NCBI GenBank assembly: GCA_963728925.1
Contig: CAVSMB010000018.1
Location: forward strand, 53,515-117,514
Source of the DNA: JBBPZA01 sp963728925
GTDB lineage: Bacteria; Actinomycetota; Thermoleophilia; Solirubrobacterales; Solirubrobacteraceae
Reading direction: 5' to 3'
Length of the DNA stretch: 64,000 nucleotides
A model generated the notes under the pieces. That model ran no database searches. It was not told the DNA's origin and saw nothing but the letters and a program-made list of their open reading frames with translations. Below, piece by piece: positions 17,020-26,463 of the stretch. Made by a program: the position numbers and the translations under genes. The number at the start of each line of letters is the position of its first letter. The stretch's first letter is position 1.

Positions 17020-18550
17020 GACCGCCGGCGCCGAGCGGCGCACGGCGGTCATCGACCTCGGCTCCAACTCGTTCCGGCTCGTCGTCTACACCTCGGTGCC
17101 CGGATCGTGGTGGAAGCGCACCGACGAGATCCACGAGGGCGTGCGCATCGGGGCGGGCCTGGGCGCCGCGGGCGAGCTCAGCGAAGCCGCCATGACCCGC
17201 GCGCTGCGGACCGTCGAGCTCTACGCGCACTTCTGCCGGGCGAGCGCGCTCCCCGCCTCCGCCGTGCACGCCGTCGCCACGAGCGCGATCCGCGACGCGC
17301 GCAACGGCCACGCCTTTCTCGAGCGGGCGCGGGCGAAGAGCGGCCTGGACATCCGCGTCCTGTCGCCCGACGAGGAGGCGTGGTACGGCTACCTCGCCGC
17401 GGTCAACTCGACGACGCTCGAGCACGGCGTCGTGCTCGACGTCGGCGGCGGCAGCATCCAGCTCGTCGAGGTGCGCCGCCGGCACCCCGGGGCGCTGGGC
17501 TCGTGGCCGCTGGGGGCCGTCCGGATGACCGAGCGCTTTCTGCCAGGCGAGAGCGCCTCCAAGAAGCAGCTGCGCGCCCTGCGCGCGCACGTCCGCGAAC
17601 AGCTCGACGACACTCGGTGGCTGCCCTCCTCAGGCCCGAGGCTGGTCGCCATCGGCGGCACCGCGCGCAACCTCGCGGCCGCGGTCCAGCGTCGCGAGGA
17701 GCTTCCGGGCTTCGGCGTCCAGGGTTTCACCCTGACCCACGACGCACTCGACGAGCTGGTTGACGATCTGGCCGGCATGAAGGCGGCCGAGCGCGCCGCG
17801 GTGGCCGGGATCAAGCCCCAGCGCGGCGACCTGATCCTCGCCGGGGCGCTCGTCGTCCAGACGGTGATGGAAGCAGGCGGCTTCGACGCCGTCGAGGTCA
17901 CCGAGGCGGGGCTGCGCGAGGGTATCTTCCTCGCCCTGCACCTGGAGCCCGAGGACCCGCCGCTGGTCGACGACGTGCGTGCGGCCTCGGTCCGCAACCT
18001 CGCCGCCCAGTACGACGCGAACGCCGACCACGCGCGCCACGTCGCGCTGCTCAGCCTGCAGCTCTACGACGCGCTCGCGGCCGCCGGCCTGCACGACGGC
18101 GACGCCGAGGAGCGCGAGCTGCTGTGGGCGGCCGCGACGCTGCACGACATCGGCGTGACCGTCGACTACGACGACCACCACAAGCACTCGCGCTACCTCG
18201 TGCTCAGCGCCGGGCTTCCCGGCTTCACCCCGCGCGAGACGGCGCTGATCGCGCAGATGGCGCGCTATCACCGCAAGGGGACGCCGGCCTTCGGCGAGCT
18301 CGAGCCCCTGACCCGCAAGGGTGACCTGCAGATCCTCGAGCGCGGGGCCTCGCTGCTGCGGCTCGCCGAGTCGCTCGAGCGCAGCCGCGACCAGATCGTC
18401 GCGCGCGCGGAGATCGAGCTCGACGACGACGGGCTCGTCCTCCTGCACGCGGTCTCCGACGAGGACGCGAGCGTCGCGCGCTGGGTCGCCCAGCGCCACG
18501 TCGACCAGTTCGAGCGCGCCTTCCGCCGGCCGCTGCGCGTGGTGGGCTGA
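16973..18550 (+). CDS. Ppx/GppA-family exopolyphosphatase or pppGpp phosphatase with C-terminal HD domain
   Basis: A 525-residue protein. The actin-like ATPase fold is marked by AVIDLGSNSFRLVVY, LDVGGGSIQLVEV, IGGTARNLAA and TEAGLREGIF. The C-terminal third is an HD-type domain with ATLHDIGVTVDYDDHHKHS. Such proteins hydrolyse polyphosphate or pppGpp; which one cannot be told from sequence. The only usable start is GTG 16973, overlapping the glyoxalase gene by 47 bases, which suggests coupled translation. Confidence 0.92.
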   Translation: MTRTAIASSSSKPASETAGAERRTAVIDLGSNSFRLVVYTSVPGSWWKRTDEIHEGVRIGAGLGAAGELSEAAMTRALRTVELYAHFCRASALPASAVHAVATSAIRDARNGHAFLERARAKSGLDIRVLSPDEEAWYGYLAAVNSTTLEHGVVLDVGGGSIQLVEVRRRHPGALGSWPLGAVRMTERFLPGESASKKQLRALRAHVREQLDDTRWLPSSGPRLVAIGGTARNLAAAVQRREELPGFGVQGFTLTHDALDELVDDLAGMKAAERAAVAGIKPQRGDLILAGALVVQTVMEAGGFDAVEVTEAGLREGIFLALHLEPEDPPLVDDVRAASVRNLAAQYDANADHARHVALLSLQLYDALAAAGLHDGDAEERELLWAAATLHDIGVTVDYDDHHKHSRYLVLSAGLPGFTPRETALIAQMARYHRKGTPAFGELEPLTRKGDLQILERGASLLRLAESLERSRDQIVARAEIELDDDGLVLLHAVSDEDASVARWVAQRHVDQFERAFRRPLRVVG

Positions 18551-18562
18551 GCCGATCCGGTA

Positions 18563-18584
18563 ACATACACGCATGCATGTACGT
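18563..18584. promoter_or_regulatory. 22-bp palindrome centred on the TetR start codon (putative operator)
   Basis: Half-sites ACATACACGCA (18563-18573) and TGCATGTACGT (18574-18584) match as inverted repeats at 9 of 11 positions. The axis falls within the ATG at 18573. TAACAT at 18561-18566 resembles a -10 element, which would place transcription start at or next to the ATG, so the mRNA may be leaderless. Binding here by the TetR product would block its own operon. The palindrome is seen; its function is inference. Confidence 0.6.
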
Positions 18585-19181
18585 GCTCCCACGCAGGCCG
18601 ACCGGAGCGCGCGTACGCGCAGCGCCCTGCTCGAGTCGGCCGCGAGGGGTCTCTCCCGCTACGGCTACGGCAACCTCGTCCTGGAACGGGTGGCGAGCGA
18701 GGCCGGGTACACCCGTGGCGCGCTCTATCACCAGTTCAGCGACAAGGAGGACCTCGCGCTGGCGGTGATCGACTGGGTCGACGAGACCTGGCGGCAGGAG
18801 GTCGGGCCGCTTGTCGAGCGAGAGCCCGATCCAGTGGTCGCGCTGATCGCCCTGGCGCGCGGTCACGCGGTCTTCTGCCGGCGAGACGTCGCCCGCGTCG
18901 CGATGGCGCTGCGACTCGAGTTCAGCGGTCAGGACCACCCCGTCGGGCGCCATCTCGAGCGGGTCTCCGAGAGCCTCGTCACGCGCTGCACCCGCCTCAT
19001 CAAGGCGGGGCGCAGGGCGGGGACGATCCCCGCCGGCCCGCCCGCCCGAGCCGTCGCGCTCGCCGTGGTCGGCGCCCTGGAAGGCACGGTCATCCAGCTC
19101 GCCGGCCAGGCGCCGCACGACGAGGTGCTCGCGGCGCGCGCAGTCGCCGGCGTGGTCGGACTCGGCGGCGATCCACCATGA
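18573..19181 (+). CDS. TetR/AcrR-family transcriptional regulator
   Basis: A 202-residue repressor. The N-terminal helix-turn-helix spans about residues 12-58, with LLESAARGLSRYGYGNLVLE and YTRGALYHQFSDKEDLALAV, the standard TetR pattern. The C-terminal ligand domain is helical and carries no recognised binding motif. There is no ribosome-binding site before ATG 18573, consistent with the putative leaderless promoter. Its stop overlaps the next gene by ATGA, so it heads a three-gene operon with a DUF2867 protein and a small acidic protein, its likely targets. Confidence 0.93.
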   Translation: MHVRAPTQADRSARTRSALLESAARGLSRYGYGNLVLERVASEAGYTRGALYHQFSDKEDLALAVIDWVDETWRQEVGPLVEREPDPVVALIALARGHAVFCRRDVARVAMALRLEFSGQDHPVGRHLERVSESLVTRCTRLIKAGRRAGTIPAGPPARAVALAVVGALEGTVIQLAGQAPHDEVLAARAVAGVVGLGGDPP

Positions 19182-19774
19182 GGCTCCCGAGCACCGCGCA
19201 CACCTCCCGCCCCTGGCGCATCCACGAGCTCACCCCCGACTTCCGGCTCGAGGACGTGTGGGCGCTGCCGACACCAGGCGGCCCGGACGACTTCCCTGCC
19301 CTGGTGGAAGGGTTCGCGTCCGGCCATGAGGCGCTGGGCTCGTCCCACGTGGCGCGCACGCTGTGGGTGATCCGGTGGAAGCTCGGGGGCCTGCTCGGTT
19401 GGGACGACCCGGACGCCGGCCTCGGCTCCAGGGTGCCGACGCTCCGCGATCGGTTGCCGGTGGATCTGCGCGACGGCCCATCCGGCCCGGACTTCGAGAC
19501 GCTGCCCTTCACCTCGCTGTACCTGATCGACGACGAGTGGGCGGCGGAGGTCGCCAACCAGACCATGCACGGGGTCCTGCACGTCGGCTGGGTCCCGGAC
19601 CAGACGGGCGGCTACCGCGGCCAGATGGCCGTCCTGGTGAAGCCCAACGGACTGCTCGGCGCTGCCTACATGGCTGCGATCAGACCGTTCCGGCACCTGA
19701 TCGTCTACCCGGCGATGATGCGAGAGATCGAGCGGGGCTGGCACGCGCGCACTAAGCTTCGGGCAGGCCGATGA
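19178..19774 (+). CDS. DUF2867-like protein
   Basis: A 198-residue protein resembling the DUF2867 family. It opens with an acidic, aromatic region (IHELTPDFRLEDVWALPTPG), has a segment LWVIRWKLGGLLGWDD in the middle and NQTMHGVLHVGWVPDQTGGY, ending in FRHLIVYPAMMREIERGW. Biochemical function is unknown. It overlaps both neighbours by ATGA, so it is tightly coupled to the TetR gene and is a probable regulated target. Confidence 0.75.
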   Translation: MRLPSTAHTSRPWRIHELTPDFRLEDVWALPTPGGPDDFPALVEGFASGHEALGSSHVARTLWVIRWKLGGLLGWDDPDAGLGSRVPTLRDRLPVDLRDGPSGPDFETLPFTSLYLIDDEWAAEVANQTMHGVLHVGWVPDQTGGYRGQMAVLVKPNGLLGAAYMAAIRPFRHLIVYPAMMREIERGWHARTKLRAGR

Positions 19775-20100
19775 CCGACACCACGAAGATCGCCAAGAAC
19801 CTCCAGCGCTTCGCGATGGCCATCGCGGCCCACGACCGCGAGAACCCGACCCACACGGCGTGGGGCATCGGCCTGCACCCCTTCGACCTCGACCGCCTCG
19901 GCCTGGAGGTGGGCGAGGAGATCCTTCCAGGCATCATCATCCAGGCCGACGAGGGCGTGACCGGCAACTTCCGCGTCCTCTGCGACGCCGAGCACGACGA
20001 GCAGCTCGAAGAGGAGGAGGCCGAGGTCGTCGAGGCCGTCTCCGAGCAGTCGGTCGGCGAGGACGCGCCGCTGCTCCTGCCCCCGCCGCCCGCGCGCTGA
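19771..20100 (+). CDS. Small acidic hypothetical protein
   Basis: A 109-residue protein overlapping the DUF2867 gene by ATGA. The first 70 residues look folded (TKIAKNLQRFAMAIAAHDRE, GIGLHPFDLDRLGLEVGEEI). The last 40 are glutamate rich and end in a proline run (LLLPPPPAR), suggesting a disordered tail. I do not recognise the family. The operon position implies control by the TetR repressor. Confidence 0.72.
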   Translation: MTDTTKIAKNLQRFAMAIAAHDRENPTHTAWGIGLHPFDLDRLGLEVGEEILPGIIIQADEGVTGNFRVLCDAEHDEQLEEEEAEVVEAVSEQSVGEDAPLLLPPPPAR

Positions 20101-20116
20101 GCGGTCCCCGTCGGGA

Positions 20117-20554
20117 CTAGCCCGGTTCGGGCTCCTCATCTATCGGCAGCAGCCCGAGCTGCGCGAGCAGGCCGAGATCATCCCGGCTTCCCCAGTGCTC
20201 GACGATCTTGTCGTCGGCGATCCGCCAGATGTAGGTGTGTCGGACGGCGAACTCCTTGCCCGTCGGCTCTCGGCCGATGAGCGGGCCGGTGTGGCGTCCG
20301 CTCATGACCACCCGCTGAACGACCTTGTCGCCCTCGGCGATCTCGTCCTCGACCTCGAACCGAAGGCCGCCGAAGGTGCTCTGGAGGCTCCTCACCGTTT
20401 GCTTGACGCTCTCGGGACCAGGCGGCCGCTCTGGGTGCGCCGGCTCGTGGTCCAGGAAGTCAGGGTGGACGAGGTCGTCCGCGAGCTCGAGATCGCCCTT
20501 CGCGTAGATCTCCTGAAGAGCGCGTCTGGCCAGCCGCTTGTTGTGCTCCGACAT
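20117..20554 (-). CDS. SnoaL-like (ester cyclase/NTF2-fold) protein
   Basis: A 145-residue SnoaL-type protein: MSEHNKRLARRALQEIYAKG, then DDLVHPDFLDHEP, SGRHTGPLIGREPTGKEF and VEHWGSRDDLGLLAQLG at the end. This family, related to polyketide cyclases, often consists of small hydrolase or isomerase-like domains of unknown substrate. ATG 20554 is chosen because it begins the recognisable domain, although the frame is open for 94 codons upstream through a repeat region. Confidence 0.85.
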   Translation of the reverse strand: MSEHNKRLARRALQEIYAKGDLELADDLVHPDFLDHEPAHPERPPGPESVKQTVRSLQSTFGGLRFEVEDEIAEGDKVVQRVVMSGRHTGPLIGREPTGKEFAVRHTYIWRIADDKIVEHWGSRDDLGLLAQLGLLPIDEEPEPG

Positions 20555-20599
20555 TCTCGCCAGCCTACTTCCGCGGAAGCGCGCCGCCGACGGTCTACG

Positions 20600-20792
20600 G
20601 CATCGGGCTAGGGAGGGGAGGAACGCAAGAGTCGGTGGTCGATCCGCCGGTTCCGGGCAGCGCAACGTCGCAATCGTCGCGCCGGATCGGAGGCGTGCTA
20701 CGAAGTGCTGGCTGGCGGGGAGGAACGTAGCGCGACGCCCGCGATGAGGGACCCTTGCTACGAAATACTCCCCCCTCCCCCTAGCCCGATGC
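20600..20792. repeat. 193-bp extragenic segment bounded by 14-bp inverted repeats
   Basis: GCATCGGGCTAGGG at 20600-20613 is matched by its exact reverse complement at 20779-20792. Inside, TGCTACGAA occurs at 20696 and 20756 (60-bp period), and GGGGAGGAACG at 20615 and 20717. No gene is supported across 20555-20843. It could be a small non-autonomous element or a dispersed extragenic repeat. Confidence 0.55.
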
Positions 20793-20843
20793 TGTAAGCG
20801 CACCGCACCACCGCTCCGACGGAGTCGCCGACCCACCCGCGCA

Positions 20844-21742
20844 CTACGAGCGCGCGACCTGCGCCTCGACCTGCCTCGCCAGCCGCTCGATCGCGGGCGT
20901 CACGACCCCGTGGGCGCCCCCGGCGCCCACGACCGACCACGCGATCGCGTCGAGCTCGGGCTCGCGGCCGGCGCGGACGTCGCGCTGCATCGAGCTGCCC
21001 AGCTCGGCGTGGGCTTCGTCGAGCTCGCGCAGGGTGGCGGCCGGGTCGATCGCGGCCCCCTCCGTCGCGGCCACTGCGCATGCTTCGGCCACGCACGCGC
21101 GCAGCTCGTCGCGCAGCTCCGGGGTCGTGCGGATCGGCCCGAGCGGAAGGTCGAACGCGGTGGTGGTGAGGGCCAGGGCGCACAGCCGGCACAGCTTGCT
21201 CCACGTGACCTGCGCCTCGGAGGCGCCGATCGAGGCCGCGACGCCCGCGGCCTCGAGGAGGGCGACGAGCTCGTCGAGCGCCGGCCGGCGGTCCGGGTCG
21301 TCGGAGGCGACCTCGACGCGCACCGACGGGCTCGTTTGCACGACGAGTCCCGTCCTAGGCCGGTCTGACTCCACGCGGATCGTCCCCGCGATGGTGCGCG
21401 TGCCGAAGCGCCGCGCCAGCGGCTCGCGATGGGCGAGGCCGTTGAGGAGCGGCACGACGAGGCCCGGCTGGGCCCCCACGCGCTCGAGAGCGTCGTCCAG
21501 CGCGATCGCCTTAGTGGCGACGAGGAGCACGTCGACCGGCTCCTCGAGGGCCGGCGCCGTCCTCGGATGGACGGTGAAGTCCGCCTCGAGCGCGCGCGAG
21601 CGGACCTCGAGGCCATCAGCGGCCAGCGTCGTCGCGGTCGCTTCGCGCGCGACGACGAGGACCGGCGTCCCGGCGCGCTCCAGCGCGCCGGCGACGAACC
21701 CGCCGACGCCGCCCGGGCCGAGGACGGCGAGCGATGGCGCCA

Positions 21743-21743
<1 letters not shown>
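20844..21743 (-). CDS. Ketopantoate reductase-family (PanE/ApbA) oxidoreductase
   Basis: A 299-residue NAD(P)H-dependent reductase-like protein. The nucleotide motif GPGGVGGFVAG is at the N terminus. VDVLLVATKAIALDDAL, PLLNGLAHREPL and VTWSKLCRLCAL (the W-x-K lysine) follow, and SSMQRDVRAGREPELDAI is in the C-terminal domain. The asparagine that usually follows W-x-K in true ketopantoate reductases is not evident, so the 2-oxoacid substrate may differ. GTG 21743 overlaps the GH15 stop by one base, making this the last gene of a three-gene operon. Confidence 0.85.
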
Positions 21744-23664
<1,921 letters not shown>

Positions 23665-23668
<4 letters not shown>

Positions 23669-25326
23669 GGGTCGATCAGCACTCCGGGGTTGAGGATCCC
23701 GTTGGGGTCGAGCGCCGCCTTGGCGCCGCGCAACGCGAGCGCGAAGGGGTCGGGACGCTGGCGGTCGTACCACGGGCGGTGGTCGCGCCCGACTGCGTGG
23801 TGGTGGGTGATCGTCCCGCCCGCCTCGAGCACCGCGTCGGCCGCGGCGTGCTTGATCGCGGCCCACTGCTCGAGCTCCTCGCCGCGGCGCGCCGGGGCGA
23901 GGATCGTGTAGTACGGCGCGGGCCCGTCCGGGTAGACGTGGGTGAAGCGACAGCTCACGATGCCCGCGCCGCATGCGGCGAGGACGGCCTCGGTCGCCGC
24001 GGCGGTGACGCGCTCGTGGAAGGCCGGGAACCGATCCCAGGTGATCGCCGTCTCGAACGTCTCCGAGAGCACGCCCATCGCGACGAAGGTGTCACGCAGG
24101 TAGGGAGCTCGCAGGAAGGCCTCCCGCCACGCGCCGACAGCGCCCCCGCGGGGCTCGCCCGAGCCGCCCGAGCCGCCCCCGCGGGCCTCGCCCGAGCCGC
24201 CCGAGCCGCCCCCGCGCCCCTGGCGTCGCGCGCGCTCGCGGTCCCACTCCCCCCCGTTCTCGGCGCACAGCGCCAGCGCGCGGTCCATCCACGCGTCGAC
24301 CTCGTGGTCGGCGGACTCGAAGCCGAGGACGAGCAGCGCGGAACCGCCGTCGCCGGCCATCGTCATCGCCGCCTCGCGGGCGTCGATCAGCCGGCAGTTG
24401 GACGGGTGCAGGCCGCTCTGGGCGACGGCCCGCACCGCCTCCGCTCCCGCGCCGAAGCTCGCGAAGCGCACGCCGGCCGAGCGCCGGTGCGTCGGGCGCG
24501 GAAGCACGCGGACCCACGCCTCGGTGATGACCCCGAGGATGCCCTCCGAGCCGGCCAGCAGCCGGTCCGGGCTCGGCCCCGCCCCCGAGCCCGGCAGCCG
24601 CCGCGACTTCCACGTCCCTGCGGGCGACACCGCGCGCACGGACTCGACGAGGTCCTCGATGTGGGTGTAGAGCGTCGCGAAGTGGCCGCCGGCGCGGGTG
24701 GCGATCCAGCCACCGAGCGTCGCGAGCTCGAAGGACTGCGGGAAGTGGCGGAGGGTGAGCCCGTGCTCGCCGAGCTGGCCCTCGAGGCCCGGGCCGGTCG
24801 CGCCGGCCTGGATGCGGGCGGCGCGCGAGACCGGGTCGACCTCGAGCACGCGGTCCAGCGCCCGCAGGTCGGCGGTCACCGCCGGGCGCTCGCCCACCCG
24901 CGGCTCGACCCCGCCGACGACGCTCGTGCCGCCGCCGTAGGGGATGAGCGCGGCACCGGTCGCCGCGCACCACTCGAGCAGGCCCTCGATGTCGGCCTCG
25001 TCGCGCGGGAACGCGACGATGTCCGGTACATGGTCGAACCGGCCCCGGAAGGCGCGGACGACGTCGCGGTAGGACTTGCCGTAGGCGTGCGAGGCGCGGT
25101 CGTGCCGGTCGGTGGAGCAGATTCCCGCCAGCTCGGAGGGCGGCTCGAGGCGCGGGGCGGACAGGGCGACCCGCTCGAGCGGGACGGGCCGCTCGACGTC
25201 GGCCGAACCGAAGCCGAGGTGCCCGACGAGCCCTGCGGCGGCCGCCCGGACCTCCTCGTGCGACGGGACCTCGTCCTCGTAGCCCCATCCCCAGTGGTTG
25301 CGCCGCCGCACCGCGCTCGTGAGCAT
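23665..25326 (-). CDS. FAD-linked oxidase, alkylglycerone-phosphate-synthase-like
   Basis: A 553-residue PCMH-type FAD enzyme. The FAD-binding loop is PYGGGTSVVGGVEP. HFPQSFELATLGGWIATRAG and TITHHHAVGRDHRPWY match the alkyl-dihydroxyacetone-phosphate synthase layout, including the HHH and tyrosine region. Relatives swap an acyl for an alkyl chain in ether-lipid synthesis. N-terminal WGWGYEDE is also typical of the family. Residues about 366-394 are a glycine/serine-rich insertion made of an 11-residue repeat. It heads an overlapping operon with a GH15 hydrolase and a reductase. Some relatives are D-lactate dehydrogenase-like instead. Confidence 0.85.
24143..24216. repeat. 33-bp in-frame tandem repeat (two copies plus start of a third)
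   Basis: Copies start at 24143 and 24176, with a third beginning at 24209 (CCCCCGCG each). On the minus strand the unit encodes GGGSGGSGEAR or GGGSGGSGEPR, a linker-like insertion in the FAD enzyme. The period is a multiple of three, so the frame is kept. Confidence 0.8.
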
Positions 25327-25399
25327 CGCGGCGACAGTACACGCCGCGGGAGCCTGCGGGGGCGGGCCGCGGTCGGGGCTGCTCCGTATGGTGTCCTGG

Positions 25400-26050
25400 A
25401 TGTCCGCCCCCGGCCTCCTCGCCCGCGGCCCGTGGTCGCCCGCACAGGTGCGCACGCGCTGGCGCGATGATTCCTGGGAGCCGCCGGCGGCCGCGACCGC
25501 CGCCGCCGACGCGGCGATCGACGCGCTGCGCGAGCGCGGCTCGCCGAGCCACGACGGGCTCGGAGCCCGCCTCATCGACTACCGGGCCGCCGGCCACGGG
25601 CTCGCCCTCGAGGTCCAGCCCGTGCGCTGGTCGCTGCGGCTCATCGACGCCCCCGGAAACGAGAGCCTCTCGGTGCTGTGCGTCACGCGCGCAGCGGACG
25701 GCCGCTGGCTCGCCGGCCGGCGCGCAGCGTGGGTGGCGCAGTGGGCCGGTCGCTGGGCGCTCGGCGCGGGCGGCGCGGTCGAGGTCGGCGAGGACCCGGT
25801 GTCGACGCTCTCGCGCGAGCTCGAGGAGGAGTGGTCGGTCGTGCCCGAGCGGCTCTCGGTCGAGGCGCTCGTGCGGCTGCCCTCCCAGCTCGTGCTGCTC
25901 GTCGGGATGGCCTGGCTGGCCGAGGGCGCGGAGGCGGTTCCCGAGGAGGAGCACGACGCTTTCGCGTGGTGGCCGGCCGACGTGGAGCGGTGGCCCGAGG
26001 AGGCCGACGAGCCGCTGCGCCTGATGGCGCGGCTGCTCGACGGCTCCTGA
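25400..26050 (+). CDS. NUDIX-like hydrolase
   Basis: A 216-residue protein with a recognisable Nudix box: G-x5-E-x7-R-E-L-x-E-E in GAVEVGEDPVSTLSRELEEE, with serine where the usual glycine follows. It sits at about residues 135-160, preceded by SLSVLCVTRAADGRWLAGRR. Nudix enzymes cleave nucleoside-diphosphate derivatives; the substrate cannot be named. The N-terminal 70 residues are an extra domain with WSPAQVRTRWRDDSW. ATG 25400 is chosen; ATG 25388 in frame is also possible. It is divergent from the FAD-enzyme operon. Confidence 0.72.
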   Translation: MSAPGLLARGPWSPAQVRTRWRDDSWEPPAAATAAADAAIDALRERGSPSHDGLGARLIDYRAAGHGLALEVQPVRWSLRLIDAPGNESLSVLCVTRAADGRWLAGRRAAWVAQWAGRWALGAGGAVEVGEDPVSTLSRELEEEWSVVPERLSVEALVRLPSQLVLLVGMAWLAEGAEAVPEEEHDAFAWWPADVERWPEEADEPLRLMARLLDGS

Positions 26051-26088
26051 TCGGCCCGGGCGCGCGGCGCGGACAATAGGCGGAGCCC

Positions 26089-26451
26089 ATGCCCGCGACC
26101 GTCCTCTCCTCGCTCACGTCGTTCCGCTTCCTGCGAGCCCTCTCGTTCGTGAACTCGACGGTGTTCACGCTGCTGCTCCTCGCCTGGCTGGTCCCGGGCC
26201 TGCACCCCGAGGAGGCCGTCTTGGGGTGGACCCACGGGATCATGTGGATCTGCCTCTCGCTGCTCTCGCTCGCCGCGGTCCGCCGGCGCTCGATCCCCTT
26301 CTGGCTCGCCGTCGTCGTGGCCGTCATCGGCGGCCTTGGGCCCTACGCGGGCAGCATAGGCTTCGTGGTCGCCCGGCGCCGCGGATGGCCTCGCGAACGC
26401 GGGGCCGCAAGCGATCTCCCGCGCGCGGCGACGGCTCGAACCGGACGCTAG
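26089..26451 (+). CDS. DUF3817-like small integral membrane protein
   Basis: A 120-residue protein with three hydrophobic segments: STVFTLLLLAWLVPGL (about 22-38), IMWICLSLLSLAA (about 51-64) and FWLAVVVAVIGGLGPYAG (about 71-89). RFLRALSFVNSTVF at the start and WTHGIMW in the middle are typical of DUF3817. Function unknown. It ends 12 bases before the oxoglutarate dehydrogenase gene and could be co-transcribed with it. Confidence 0.78.
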   Translation: MPATVLSSLTSFRFLRALSFVNSTVFTLLLLAWLVPGLHPEEAVLGWTHGIMWICLSLLSLAAVRRRSIPFWLAVVVAVIGGLGPYAGSIGFVVARRRGWPRERGAASDLPRAATARTGR

Positions 26452-26463
26452 AGTCTTGGATTC

